32,676 nucleotides of DNA from Fimiplasma intestinipullorum (GCA_018715065.1 DVMJ01000078.1:1-32676), one strand, 5' to 3'. Shown: positions 13,737 through 22,609, numbered from the stretch's first letter. The notes: generated by a model not told the origin, from the letters alone. Made by a program: numbers and translations.

Positions 13737-14434
13737 GCGATCTCCAAGGCCACTTCCATCATATCATGGAAAGTTTTTTCACGTTCTTGTGGTGTGGTGT
13801 CCTCTTTAAGAAAGAGATGATCTGAAACCGTCAGCAAGGTCATCGCTTTTTTCTTCGCATAAGCGGCATTCATAAATAAAGCATAACTTTCCATCTCTAC
13901 TCCTAAACAGCCTACCGAAGCCCATTTTTCAGCACTGTTAGCATCCGCATGATAGAAAAAATCAGAAGCAATGACATTTCCAACATGAAAGCGCAGATCT
14001 TTTTCACGGCAGCAATTCACTGCTTTTTCAAGCAAGTCAAATGAACTGATTGCTGAATAGGTGCCTGGAAGCTCGAATTGACTGGCATAACGTGAATCTG
14101 TACAGGCGCCCTGCACTAAAATCAGATCACGCACGTGAATGTTTTCATTTAACGCACCGCAAGAACCGATACGAATGATGGCATCCACATCATAAAAGTG
14201 ATAAAGTTCATGAGAATAAATGCCTATCGAAGGCATGCCCATACCTGAACCCATGACAGAAACGCGTTTGCCCTGATAGTCGCCTGTATAACCTAACATA
14301 TTACGAACCGTGTTGAAAACCTTCACATCCTTAAGATAATGTTCCGCAACATATTTAGCGCGCAGCGGATCACCAGGCATTAAGACAACCGGTGCAATCT
14401 CCCCTTTTTTTGCTTCGTTATGTGGTGTGCTCAT
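13733..14434 (-). CDS. deoD: Purine-nucleoside phosphorylase, DeoD type
   Basis: 233 aa. It cleaves purine ribo- or deoxyribonucleosides with phosphate to the base and (deoxy)ribose-1-phosphate in purine salvage. MPGDPLRAKY binds phosphate, IIRIGSCGAL is the family motif, VEMESYALF contacts the ribose, and SDHLF carries the base-binding Asp. This is the hexameric bacterial PNP type. Start 14434 has AAAGGA 8 nt upstream; the longer frame to 14467 would overlap the lipoprotein gene. It starts 1 nt after that gene's stop (TGATATG), so the two are translationally coupled. Confidence 0.95.
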   Translation of the reverse strand: MSTPHNEAKKGEIAPVVLMPGDPLRAKYVAEHYLKDVKVFNTVRNMLGYTGDYQGKRVSVMGSGMGMPSIGIYSHELYHFYDVDAIIRIGSCGALNENIHVRDLILVQGACTDSRYASQFELPGTYSAISSFDLLEKAVNCCREKDLRFHVGNVIASDFFYHADANSAEKWASVGCLGVEMESYALFMNAAYAKKKAMTLLTVSDHLFLKEDTTPQEREKTFHDMMEVALEIA

Positions 14435-14435
14435 A

Positions 14436-14879
14436 TCAACCATCCTTTCTAAAATACCAGCGGCCATCCTGCAAGGAAGGGCTCAGATCCTCCCCATTCA
14501 AAGCTCGCTCTATATCTGTTAAATAATCTTCCTGAAAGTATGAAGAATAGCCCATAATGGCATAATATCCTTCCAGAACTAACAGGGGCGCATAATAATC
14601 CTGACGATCCTGAATTGCTACATCGGCCAATTCTCCCTCCTTATCAGCAGTTCCCATAAAAGAAGCATATAGCTGTTGGCCATCTTCCTGATCAAGATCA
14701 TGCATTTCGTAATTGAGCCGATCACCGTAACGTTCCTGAGCCGGTAAGTAAACTTCTGTTTCCATCAACGCACAGTTTGGACAGGTCTCATAATAGAACA
14801 GATGAAGCGTTGGCTTCTCGACCGTCTGACAGGCAGTCAGACTGATCATTGAAAGCAAAAAGCAAAGCCACTTACGCAT
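14436..14879 (-). CDS. Thioredoxin-like lipoprotein, CPNC
   Basis: 147 aa. The lipobox LTAC gives lipidation at Cys17; C33-P-N-C36 after FYYET is a thioredoxin-type CxxC site. It would sit outside the membrane and act in thiol/disulfide exchange. The C-terminal half (YAPLLVLEGYYAIMGYSS, YLTDIERALNGEDLS, GRWYF) matches its upstream neighbour closely, so the pair arose by duplication. The start overlaps the end of that neighbour by 8 nt. An electron donor or target is not visible nearby. Confidence 0.75.
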   Translation of the reverse strand: MRKWLCFLLSMISLTACQTVEKPTLHLFYYETCPNCALMETEVYLPAQERYGDRLNYEMHDLDQEDGQQLYASFMGTADKEGELADVAIQDRQDYYAPLLVLEGYYAIMGYSSYFQEDYLTDIERALNGEDLSPSLQDGRWYFRKDG

Positions 14880-15396
14880 CCTCTTTGAACTCCCAGCGAC
14901 CTGCCGCCATCTTTGAGGATAAAGGTTCTCCTCTTAGCGCCAGATGAATATCATTTAAATAATCGTCATCAAAGCTAGAATCATACCCCATAAAAGCATA
15001 GTAATCTCCAATGACCAAAACCGGTACATAATACTGATTGAGCGGCAACAGCTCACTGACACCGATATCCTCCGGTGTCACCCCCTCAAGCTGACCATTG
15101 ATGACCGTGTCTGTTTGCGCATCATAAACACCAAAGAAAGTATCGTAAAGCGTTTTGCTTTCTTCATCATCTATTTCATGTTCATAGATTGTCACCTGAT
15201 CACCAAATTCCTCTTGAATCTTCGAAAGCAGATTACTTCTCAGTGAGGCACAGTAATTACATGTTGAAGAATAAAAGAAATGCACATCAAAAGGTTCTGT
15301 GGATTCTTTACTGTTTGAATTCTGACAACCGGTAAGACCGACCACACAACAAATCATCAAACAAAGCAACCCCCATTTTTTTAATTGCTTGAACAT
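14872..15396 (-). CDS. Thioredoxin-like lipoprotein, CNYC
   Basis: 174 aa from the ATG at 15396. The lipobox LTGC places lipid at Cys24; C46-N-Y-C49 follows FFYSST, the CxxC site of a thioredoxin-like fold. The C-terminal half (YYVPVLVIGDYYAFMGYDSS) is paralogous to the next gene. A more upstream ATG at 15435 lies within the promoter -10 region, so 15396 is preferred; AAAGGGGG lies about 13 nt before it. First gene of a four-gene operon with the second lipoprotein, deoD and the HAD phosphatase. Confidence 0.75.
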   Translation of the reverse strand: MFKQLKKWGLLCLMICCVVGLTGCQNSNSKESTEPFDVHFFYSSTCNYCASLRSNLLSKIQEEFGDQVTIYEHEIDDEESKTLYDTFFGVYDAQTDTVINGQLEGVTPEDIGVSELLPLNQYYVPVLVIGDYYAFMGYDSSFDDDYLNDIHLALRGEPLSSKMAAGRWEFKEDA

Positions 15397-15430
15397 TGCT
15401 AATCTATTTCCCCCTTTCGTTCTCCCTACT

Positions 15431-15439
15431 ATCATACCA
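15431..15439 (-). promoter_or_regulatory. Extended -10 promoter of the lipoprotein-deoD operon
   Basis: Minus strand TGG-TATGAT (-10 at 15436-15431), 35 nt before the start codon of the CNYC lipoprotein. No good -35 is seen 17 bp upstream (GTCGAA region). Confidence 0.5.
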
Positions 15440-15589
15440 CAGTTTTTCCTTTTCGACCACTGGTATGGTGACCTGTGCTTATCCTTTTCTACTTCATCAA
15501 CTAAACCTTATACGCAAGCATCGCCTAGCGAAGATCAGTCGATCAAAAATCCAATCACAAGCTGATCATTGCGATTTTTTCAATATAAG

Positions 15590-15618
15590 TTGCATAAAAA
15601 TAATATTTATAATATAAT
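15590..15618 (+). promoter_or_regulatory. Sigma-A promoter of the 121-aa/NfeD/SPFH operon
   Basis: TTGCAT (15590-15595), 17-bp spacer, TATAAT (15613-15618), then AAGGAGGG and the ATG at 15638. The spacer is A/T only. Confidence 0.8.
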
Positions 15619-15637
15619 ATAAGCAAGGAGGGATTTT

Positions 15638-16003
15638 ATGAACTTTGTATGGGCCAAAAATGAAGTGGCCAGCTATTCAGTGACCCTTTACGCATCCAAT
15701 ATTACACTGAATAAAGCTGCCTGTGCCCCTTTTGAGCAGGTTCGCTATGTATTGATCGGCTATGACCTGGACAATCGGCAGCTAGCCATCAAACCAGTGA
15801 GTAAAGAAGAGATCGATCTAGGTCTTTATCCAAAAACAAATCTACATAAGCTTTCTCTAGGAAAAAGTTATGGTCGCATCAGCAATAAAAGCTTTATGAA
15901 AAACCTGCAGGATTTGTTTGAACTCAATTATGAAAAAGATAAAGGACTCAAGCTCGACGCAACCTTTGACAAAGAGCAGAACATGTTGATTGTTCAGCTT
16001 TAG
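15638..16003 (+). CDS. 121-aa protein upstream of NfeD, unknown
   Basis: A soluble protein: MNFVWAKNEVASYSVTLYAS, then RYVLIGYDLDNRQLAIKPVS and DLGLYPKTNLHKLSLG. The beta-strand and loop pattern looks like a small ligand- or nucleotide-binding fold, but no family is recognised. Strong AAGGAGGG precedes the ATG, with a strong promoter just upstream. It begins the operon with the NfeD and SPFH genes, so it may take part in the same membrane process; it could also be incidental. Confidence 0.65.
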   Translation: MNFVWAKNEVASYSVTLYASNITLNKAACAPFEQVRYVLIGYDLDNRQLAIKPVSKEEIDLGLYPKTNLHKLSLGKSYGRISNKSFMKNLQDLFELNYEKDKGLKLDATFDKEQNMLIVQL

Positions 16004-16024
16004 ATATAAAAAAGGAGGGAGAAT

Positions 16025-16456
16025 ATGAACATGCCATTCATTTGGCTGATCGTTGTTGTTTTGACAGCAATTGTTGAGGCTTGTACAATCAATCTGGTCA
16101 GCATCTGGTTTACGATCGGGGCGCTGGTTGCATTGTTATTAGCGTATTTCAATGTATCCATCGTCTGGCAGGTAATCGCCTTTGTGATCGTATCATTGAT
16201 TTGTATCCTGATCACTCGTCCGCTGGCCAAGAAGTATCTGCGTGGCAATATTGTCAAAACGAATGTGGATCGGGTCATCGGAAAGACGGCACTTGTCACA
16301 AAGACCATTACACCAGATGCACCCGGTGAAGTCAAAGTCTTAGGAAATTTCTGGAGCGCTATCTCAATGGATGATAAAAAGACCATTCCCGCAGGTGAAC
16401 ATGTCGAAATACAAGCCATTGATGGTGTCAAGCTCATCGTCAAGCATCAAGCTTAA
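16025..16456 (+). CDS. NfeD-like membrane protein with OB-fold domain
   Basis: 143 aa. Two to three hydrophobic helices in the first 70 residues (PFIWLIVVVLTAIVEACTIN; FTIGALVALLLAYF; VWQVIAFVIVSLICILITRPL), then RVIGKTALVTKTITPDA and WSAISMDDK, the OB-fold C-terminal domain of NfeD proteins. NfeD partners the SPFH protein encoded next, 12 nt downstream. In Bacillus and E. coli such pairs organise membrane microdomains or membrane protein quality control. GGAGGGAG precedes the ATG. Confidence 0.85.
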   Translation: MNMPFIWLIVVVLTAIVEACTINLVSIWFTIGALVALLLAYFNVSIVWQVIAFVIVSLICILITRPLAKKYLRGNIVKTNVDRVIGKTALVTKTITPDAPGEVKVLGNFWSAISMDDKKTIPAGEHVEIQAIDGVKLIVKHQA

Positions 16457-16468
16457 GGAGGAACATTT

Positions 16469-17380
16469 ATGGATAACTTTCTGTTTTATTTTGTACTGAT
16501 TGCGTTAATCATTGTCGTTTTAATTGTTGTTGCTCTTACAATCAGGATCGTACCTCAATCCAATGCCTATGTCGTAGAACGACTAGGTGCCTACAACCGA
16601 ACATGCAATGTTGGGCTGCATATTCTGATTCCTTTCTTTGATCGTGTCGCCAATCGTGTCTCTTTAAAAGAACAGGTAGTTGATTTTGCCCCACAACCCG
16701 TCATCACGAAGGATAATGTCACCATGCAGATAGATACCGTTGTTTATTTTCAGATTACCGATCCTAAACTGTTTACCTATGGTGTAGTACGACCTATCAA
16801 TGCTATCGAAAATCTTACTGCAACGACACTGCGAAATATTATCGGTGATCTGGAATTAGATGAAACATTGACCAGTCGTGATATCATCAACACCAAAATG
16901 CGTTCGATCCTTGATGAAGCGACTGATCCATGGGGAATCAAAGTGCACCGTGTCGAAGTCAAGAATATCATTCCACCTAGAGATATTCAGGAAGCGATGG
17001 AAAAACAAATGCGAGCTGAACGTGAAAGACGTGAAGCCATCCTGCAGGCTGAGGGTAAAAAACAGGCGGCAATCCTAACTGCCGAAGGTGAAAAAGAAGC
17101 GGTCGTATTAAAGGCTCAAGCTGAAAAAGAAGCTGCCATTGCCAGAGCAGAAGGACAGGCTGAAGCACTGCGCCTGGTTTATGAAGCACAAGCAAAAGGT
17201 ATTCATTATATCAATGATGCCAAACCGACACAAGGTTACATCACACTACAGGGCTTTAGAGCACTGGAAAAAGTAGCAGACGGCCAATCAACGAAGATTA
17301 TCATCCCAAGTGAACTGCAAGGGCTTGCCGGAACGGCGACAACTTTAGCAGAATTGTTTAAAGATCCAACAAACAAGTAA
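16469..17380 (+). CDS. Stomatin/prohibitin-like SPFH protein
   Basis: 303 aa. One N-terminal membrane helix (about residues 5-27) is followed by the Band 7/SPFH core (RIVPQSNAYVVERLGAYNRT, PFFDRVANRVSLKEQVVDF). Next is the coiled coil (EKQMRAERERREAILQAEGK and related Ala/Glu-rich repeats), then a Gly/Thr-rich tail. The length and domain order match the paraslipin/QmcA group, which oligomerises as membrane scaffolds. It ends on a bidirectional terminator shared with the sensor kinase gene. The exact orthologue is not assigned. Confidence 0.9.
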   Translation: MDNFLFYFVLIALIIVVLIVVALTIRIVPQSNAYVVERLGAYNRTCNVGLHILIPFFDRVANRVSLKEQVVDFAPQPVITKDNVTMQIDTVVYFQITDPKLFTYGVVRPINAIENLTATTLRNIIGDLELDETLTSRDIINTKMRSILDEATDPWGIKVHRVEVKNIIPPRDIQEAMEKQMRAERERREAILQAEGKKQAAILTAEGEKEAVVLKAQAEKEAAIARAEGQAEALRLVYEAQAKGIHYINDAKPTQGYITLQGFRALEKVADGQSTKIIIPSELQGLAGTATTLAELFKDPTNK

Positions 17381-17381
17381 A

Positions 17382-17410
17382 AAAGAGCGTTTAACCGCTC
17401 TTTTTTTGTA
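17382..17410. terminator. Bidirectional terminator, SPFH gene and sensor kinase gene
   Basis: AAAGAGCG-TTTAAC-CGCTCTTT with T runs on both strands. The kinase stop codon (TAA, 17393-17391) lies in the loop. Confidence 0.9.
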
Positions 17411-18761
17411 TCACAAAACTGACGCCATCGGTCATGTTCTTAGCCTCGATCACATATCCGTACATCGTAACCACCTTGTGAACGATGGACATACCTAAAC
17501 CAAAATTTCCTTTTGGGCCTTTAGTATAGGGTTTAAATAAATCACGCATCAGGTCATCCTCTATGAAACTGCCGTCATTGTAGATCTCTAAATAATCTGA
17601 ACGAAGCGTGATCTTTATCTCGCTGGCAGCATAACGTGTGGCATTGTCTAAGATATTCATGACCGCACTATACCAATGTTCTGGATTACCTGAAAACTCG
17701 CCCTCAACAAGATCGGTCTTAAATGCAATTTGTGGGTGCAACGGTGCTAATTCCTCTACCAGATGCTCAACCAGGAAAGTAAGATCGATACGCTCGATAG
17801 TTTCTTTTTTCGCATCAATATAATCCAGACGATTTAAATATAGGAAATCCTTCACTTTATTCTCTAACCGATCAGCGTTCTCAATAATGATATCCAAGGA
17901 ACTATCTTTATCACCATAAGGATAAATATCCTCTTTCATACTCTCACTATAGCTTCGAATGATCGCAATCGGTGTTTTGAGATCATGCGAAATATTGTGG
18001 ATCAAATCTGATTTGAGCTGATCCTGTCTTTCCAGCTCATTTTCCATCTCCAGCAATGCTGCACTGACATCACCGATTTCATCTTGACGTTCAATATTAA
18101 GATGCCGCGGTTCTTTCTTTTTGATGGCTCCAATATAACTCTGAATCTCCTTCAGAGGTCTGATCAGTGTAAATACCCACAATGAAAGAACTAGCGCAAT
18201 ACACAAAATAACCCCATAAAGAACATAAACAAGCTCATTTCTTAATCCACTCAACAATTCTCCTGAAATATCACTGTAAGCGAACGAGATCCAGTATACA
18301 TTTGCTTTCTCACTCTCGGTGATGACAAAATAAATATCCTGATCATGATAAGAAGAGTGATATGTTCCCTGCGTTTCACCTGTATGAATCTGGTTGATCA
18401 GATAGGGATTAAAGACACTGCGCTGCAACGCAAGCGCATTTTCATTCGTTAGTGAAGTCAGATTACGAAATACATTTTGTTCAGGAAAGTAAATAAAATG
18501 ATTCACATTCATATCCTGTTTGCGTTGACGCAAGTTATCATATAGATCACTGCCATCCGCCAGATTTGATTCATTCAAAAGCATCAGACTTTGCTGCTGA
18601 CTAGCAATCGTATCAATCATCTGATTCCCGACGATCCGGCGCATGTTATGCTCAATCAAGGGAATGACCAATAAGACGATCAGGATACCGAGTGCACCTA
18701 AAATGAAGATCAGCTGCTTTGCCAGTGATAACCGACTTAAAGAAAAGCGTTTGTTATTCAT
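17391..18761 (-). CDS. Sensor histidine kinase
   Basis: 456 aa. Helix 1 at about 15-36, an extracellular sensing region at 37-175, helix 2 at about 178-200, then a HAMP domain (PLKEIQSYIGAIKKK). The H-box NISHDLKTP has the phosphorylated His259; the N box is NILDNATRYA; the G boxes are NDGSF and NFGLGMSIV. It is a classical envelope-signal kinase paired with the OmpR/PhoB-type regulator gene 2 nt upstream. The sensing domain is not in a family I recognise, so the signal is unknown. The operon lies alone between two terminators. Confidence 0.9.
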   Translation of the reverse strand: MNNKRFSLSRLSLAKQLIFILGALGILIVLLVIPLIEHNMRRIVGNQMIDTIASQQQSLMLLNESNLADGSDLYDNLRQRKQDMNVNHFIYFPEQNVFRNLTSLTNENALALQRSVFNPYLINQIHTGETQGTYHSSYHDQDIYFVITESEKANVYWISFAYSDISGELLSGLRNELVYVLYGVILCIALVLSLWVFTLIRPLKEIQSYIGAIKKKEPRHLNIERQDEIGDVSAALLEMENELERQDQLKSDLIHNISHDLKTPIAIIRSYSESMKEDIYPYGDKDSSLDIIIENADRLENKVKDFLYLNRLDYIDAKKETIERIDLTFLVEHLVEELAPLHPQIAFKTDLVEGEFSGNPEHWYSAVMNILDNATRYAASEIKITLRSDYLEIYNDGSFIEDDLMRDLFKPYTKGPKGNFGLGMSIVHKVVTMYGYVIEAKNMTDGVSFVIQKKSG

Positions 18762-18763
18762 GC

Positions 18764-19420
18764 TTAATCAAGACGATAACCGTAACCATAAATCGTTTTA
18801 ATGTTTAAATTTGGCATTTTTTTACGCAAACGGCGCAGCGTATCATCGACCACACGGTCAGAACCGAAGTAATTCTTTTCCCAGACCTTACTGAGAACCT
18901 GCTCACGTGACAATGCCATCGCACGATTTTTAATAAAGAACAGTAACAAATCATATTCTTTGGTCGTCAGATCAATAAATTGCCCATTTTCACTGACACG
19001 CCGTTTTCCTTCATCAATCAGATAGCCATCCATCTCAATCAGGAATGGATTATTTTTATAAACGCGTTTGAGCACATTTCGAATGCGCAGTACCAATTCT
19101 TTCATCGAAAAAGGTTTTGTAATATATTCATCGCATCCCTTTTCCAAACCGATGATCCGATCAAACTCCTGATCACGAGCAGACATAAAAACAATAGGCA
19201 TATCCGGCTTATGTTCCTTAATATCATTAAGCAGATCAAAACCACTATGTTTATCTAACATGATATCAATGATCCATAGGTGCACATCATCATCTACATG
19301 CATCAAAGCTTCATCATATGTATAAAATGAATAAACAATAAAATCTTCTTTTTCCAGATAGGCTCGAACGAGATCATTCAAACTTTTTTCATCATCAATA
19401 ATATTGATCTTATATTTCAT
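18764..19420 (-). CDS. OmpR/PhoB-family response regulator
   Basis: 218 aa. The receiver has the acidic pair DD at 9-10, phospho-acceptor D52 in WIIDIML, and the conserved Lys in ITKPFSM. The winged-helix C-terminus has LTTKEYDLLLFF, SREQVLSKVW and DDTLRRLRKK, ending IYGYGYRLD. It is phosphorylated by the downstream kinase. The ATG at 19420 has AAGGAGG 9 nt upstream; a frame extending to 19456 is not needed. The gap to the kinase start is 2 nt, giving translational coupling. Target genes are not evident. Confidence 0.9.
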   Translation of the reverse strand: MKYKINIIDDEKSLNDLVRAYLEKEDFIVYSFYTYDEALMHVDDDVHLWIIDIMLDKHSGFDLLNDIKEHKPDMPIVFMSARDQEFDRIIGLEKGCDEYITKPFSMKELVLRIRNVLKRVYKNNPFLIEMDGYLIDEGKRRVSENGQFIDLTTKEYDLLLFFIKNRAMALSREQVLSKVWEKNYFGSDRVVDDTLRRLRKKMPNLNIKTIYGYGYRLD

Positions 19421-19504
19421 TGTTATTTCCCTCCTTATCATTGTCACTTTTATCATACATAAAAATACTCTTACTTTTTATCAAAGCAATGTGTTGAATC
19501 GTGT

Positions 19505-19533
19505 GAAAAAAGGTAGAGGTCCTTACCTCTACC
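19505..19533 (-). terminator. Terminator of cdaR
   Basis: Minus strand GGTAGAGGT-AAGG-ACCTCTACC followed by TTTTTTC. The cdaR stop TAG lies in the left arm. Confidence 0.9.
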
Positions 19534-20995
19534 CTGTGATCTCAACAACGACACTATTACCAGATACCCACGTATAAGTAAGGAATTCACTAGGCAAAGT
19601 CAGTGTCACTTCATAAGTCAATGAACCTCTTCTTGCCTCGGTGAGGTCAATCGTCGCTGTGATATCTTCCGCTGTTAACTGATCGACCAGCGACTGCGCA
19701 CCGGTCACCATAATAGAAACCTTGGCATCATTGACTACCGATGCATCAAGCCCGCTAGGAATATTGGATAATTGAATCGGAATATTATCGATCTGCTTAG
19801 AACTCGTAGGCTCTATCGTTAATTCCACATCAACATTCTCCAACGACGACCGGACAACTCCTTCAGGCAAATCAAATTCCAGATTGTTCAACGTCTGACT
19901 GCGGTTAAGTCCACTGACATCAATTGGCAGCACAATTTCATTAATACTTTCTAGCACATCCGGATTAGCAAAAACCTTCACGGTTGCTGCTGACAGCGCA
20001 TAATCAGCAATAGCGTGGCCATCCTGAACACTGCCGACGATTTCTGCCCGAATCGGTACATCTTTTGCATTCTCTACAACATCTAAAGAATAACGTACAG
20101 TAGAAGGCTCAATCTGTACATCCAGCTCTCTTCCGGAAGCATCCAGCGCAACGATATTCGCTGAAGCACCGTCCACAGACTGATTTAAATTCGTCACATC
20201 GATGCGCGCAACGACTCGGTCAATCTGATCGAGCGTTGCCTGTCCGGCACGAACCTCAACCTCATTGAAGGCAAGCACTGGTTCTCCTAAGCTGATTGAC
20301 GTATCTAAAGTCTCTTTACCCACGATCCAGCTGGATAAATCAAAGGTTTGGGAACGGATCGGTGAAATAGTGACCTCAGCAGATTCAGGAATCACGCTGA
20401 CTTCCAGACGGCTTGAGAACCCGCTGGTCGTATAACGCACTTCCGCTACACCTTCAGAGTAACTGGTCGTATCCAGATAAACCTGATAATTACTGGTTAG
20501 TTTTGCTAATTGGATATCCGTAAAGTTCCCAATCAACTGAATATTGACCGTCTCATCATAGCCGATGACTTCATCAGATTCATTTTTTTGCACAATGACA
20601 GGCACATCCTGAATAATGTCGATGGAACGTGCCGTGGTTACCCCCGTTCCTCCACTAACGACAACATAAATGATGAGTGTCATCAATAAAGACAGCCAGC
20701 GAATCCGTTTGTCTGAAGACATCATCAGATCCATCCAACGGTTTAACTGATTAAAAATCTTCCCCACCAACAAGGACATCCGCTGTGCAAGCTGGGATAC
20801 CTTAAATTCTGGTTTAATATCGCGTATCGCTGATTTCTTCTGTCTTTCATTTCTCTCTTTAAGCGCTTTTTTCTTATTTTCATCTTCACGACTTTTTTTC
20901 ATGAAATTAAGGAAAAACTCGGTCGATTTCTTAGCCTCATCTTCGATATTCTCTTCCTGGTCCTGTGGCTTTTTTTCTAAATCGTCCTTACTCAT
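19529..20995 (-). CDS. cdaR: CdaR (YbbR-domain) regulator of the c-di-AMP cyclase CdaA
   Basis: 488 aa from the ATG at 20995, with GGAGGTGA upstream. The N-terminal 80 residues are highly charged and helical (KKPQDQEENIEDEAKK; REDENKKKALKERNERQKKS) and look cytosolic. One membrane helix follows (WLSLLMTLIIYVVVSGG), then extracellular YbbR-type repeats rich in Thr, Val and Ile (VYLDTTSYSEGVAEVRY; DVELTIEP). CdaR binds CdaA at the membrane and tunes its activity. The long charged N-terminus before the membrane helix is unusual among YbbR proteins I know. The gene overlaps cdaA by 8 nt. Confidence 0.85.
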   Translation of the reverse strand: MSKDDLEKKPQDQEENIEDEAKKSTEFFLNFMKKSREDENKKKALKERNERQKKSAIRDIKPEFKVSQLAQRMSLLVGKIFNQLNRWMDLMMSSDKRIRWLSLLMTLIIYVVVSGGTGVTTARSIDIIQDVPVIVQKNESDEVIGYDETVNIQLIGNFTDIQLAKLTSNYQVYLDTTSYSEGVAEVRYTTSGFSSRLEVSVIPESAEVTISPIRSQTFDLSSWIVGKETLDTSISLGEPVLAFNEVEVRAGQATLDQIDRVVARIDVTNLNQSVDGASANIVALDASGRELDVQIEPSTVRYSLDVVENAKDVPIRAEIVGSVQDGHAIADYALSAATVKVFANPDVLESINEIVLPIDVSGLNRSQTLNNLEFDLPEGVVRSSLENVDVELTIEPTSSKQIDNIPIQLSNIPSGLDASVVNDAKVSIMVTGAQSLVDQLTAEDITATIDLTEARRGSLTYEVTLTLPSEFLTYTWVSGNSVVVEITG

Positions 20996-21830
20996 TCGTC
21001 TCACCTCCGTTATCATCGGCTATAAATCCGGTGATTTCATTGGATAGAGCCGTTTTAAATTCATCCAGTGGAATGGGACGCAATTTACCATCAAGCGCAA
21101 ATGAGACCGTCCCGCTTTCTTCAGATACAACAATCGTCAGGGCATCACTGACTTCACTTAGACCCAATGCAGCCCGATGACGCGCACCATATTTTGGACT
21201 CAGATCCTGTTTGGTTGGCGGAAAGAACGCTGAAGCACAAACAATTCGGTCACCTTGTATGATAACAGCCCCATCATGCAGCATCGTTCCTTCCATAAAG
21301 ATCGTCAAAAGAAGTTCGCTGCAGATATTGGCATCGATCCTTGTTCCCGTTGCAATATAATCCATCATAGACTGAGAGCGTTCAAAAGAGATCAGCGCAC
21401 CCGTGCGCTCCTGAGACATTTGTTTGACAGCCGTCGTCACTTCATTGACGATTTTTTCTTTCTCATCTGAGGAGAGTGTGGTCACATTGTTGATGACTTT
21501 AGTTTGCCCCATTTTCTCCAGCATGACCCTTATCTCTGGCTGGAAGATTACAATAATGGCAACGACGCCCCAGGTAATGATATTATCAACCAGCCAGGAA
21601 ATCATGGTTAATTGAAGAATATTCGCAATCAGCTTTGCTATGACAACAAGCAAGACCCCTTTAAAGATCTGTAGTGTTCGCATGTTACGCCGAACAATTT
21701 CAATCAAATAATATAATACAGACCAAACGAGGGCTCCATCTATAATCGTACGAATAACAGTTAGAACAACTGTCCAGTTCGCATAGATCCAATCTGTGAT
21801 ATTGGAAATAATATCCAAGCCTAAAAACAT
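20988..21830 (-). CDS. cdaA: Diadenylate cyclase CdaA
   Basis: 280 aa from the ATG at 21830, with AAGGAGGGAG upstream. Three N-terminal membrane helices (about residues 18-45, 55-75 and 82-98) precede the DAC domain, with DGA at 186-188 and RHR at 217-219 (YGARHRA), the catalytic motifs. It makes c-di-AMP from two ATP, which controls potassium and osmolyte balance and cell-wall homeostasis. The usual third gene of the cluster, glmM, is absent; a terminator ends the operon after cdaR. Confidence 0.95.
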   Translation of the reverse strand: MFLGLDIISNITDWIYANWTVVLTVIRTIIDGALVWSVLYYLIEIVRRNMRTLQIFKGVLLVVIAKLIANILQLTMISWLVDNIITWGVVAIIVIFQPEIRVMLEKMGQTKVINNVTTLSSDEKEKIVNEVTTAVKQMSQERTGALISFERSQSMMDYIATGTRIDANICSELLLTIFMEGTMLHDGAVIIQGDRIVCASAFFPPTKQDLSPKYGARHRAALGLSEVSDALTIVVSEESGTVSFALDGKLRPIPLDEFKTALSNEITGFIADDNGGETNE

Positions 21831-21852
21831 TGATACTCCCTCCTTGTCTTTC

Positions 21853-21861
21853 ATTATAGCA
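21853..21861 (-). promoter_or_regulatory. Extended -10 promoter of cdaA-cdaR
   Basis: Minus strand TGC-TATAAT, 22 nt before the cdaA start. No good -35 17 bp upstream. Confidence 0.55.
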
Positions 21862-21973
21862 CATGTGTCTTTCCAATTCACTAACTAATCTCTACGAATC
21901 CGCGATCACTGATCTTGAATGCTTGATGGAGGGTCGGACTATTGAAAAAAGCAACGAAATCATGAACAGAGTC

Positions 21974-22002
21974 TTGCAAAAAGATAAGAAAAAGCATACA
22001 AT
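21974..22002 (+). promoter_or_regulatory. Sigma-A promoter of pduL
   Basis: TTGCAA (21974-21979), 17-bp spacer, TACAAT (21997-22002). AAGGAG and the ATG follow within 30 nt. Confidence 0.8.
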
Positions 22003-22030
22003 GAACATGTAGAAAAGGAGAGAAAAAACG

Positions 22031-22597
22031 ATGAAGAAAATTTTAGTTGAAACTTCAGCGAGACATGTCCATGTCACTCAGGAAGATCTCGAGATCTTAT
22101 TTGGTAAAGGATATCAATTAACACATAAAAAAGATTTATCTCAGCCAGGTCAGTTTGCTTCTAACGAACGTGTAACCGTTGTCGGTGCTAAAAAAGAAAT
22201 CCCTAACGTCAGCATTTTAGGTCCTGTTCGTAGTGCAACACAGGTTGAATTATCTTTAACAGATGCAAGAAGCGCTGGTATCCAGGCTTTAGTCAGAGAA
22301 TCAGGCGATATCGCTGGCACTTCTGGATGTAAATTAGTGGGCCCTTGCGGTGAAGTGGAAATTAAAGAAGGTGTCATTGCTGCTAAACGCCATATCCATA
22401 TGACTCCTGCAGACGCCAAAGAATTTGGTGTTGAGGATAAACAAGTCGTTTCTGTTAAAGTAGAGTCAAACGGACGTTCACTTGTTTTTGGTGATGTTGT
22501 TTGCCGTGTCAGTGATCAATACGCTTTAGCAATGCACATCGATACAGATGAAGCAAATGCTTGCGGTGGTGCCACTGAAGGCGAAATCATTAAATAA
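22031..22597 (+). CDS. pduL: PduL-type phosphate propanoyl/acetyltransferase
   Basis: 188 aa, standard length without a microcompartment-targeting extension. The metal-binding His motifs SARHVHVTQEDL near residue 12 and AAKRHIHMTPADA near residue 118 mark the two tandem PduL subdomains. It interconverts acetyl-CoA (or propionyl-CoA) and acyl phosphate in fermentation, serving in place of Pta. No microcompartment shell or pdu gene is nearby, so it is likely the cytosolic phosphotransacetylase. It has its own promoter and terminator (single-gene unit). Confidence 0.95.
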   Translation: MKKILVETSARHVHVTQEDLEILFGKGYQLTHKKDLSQPGQFASNERVTVVGAKKEIPNVSILGPVRSATQVELSLTDARSAGIQALVRESGDIAGTSGCKLVGPCGEVEIKEGVIAAKRHIHMTPADAKEFGVEDKQVVSVKVESNGRSLVFGDVVCRVSDQYALAMHIDTDEANACGGATEGEIIK

Positions 22598-22609
22598 GAT
22601 GGCTTGCTT

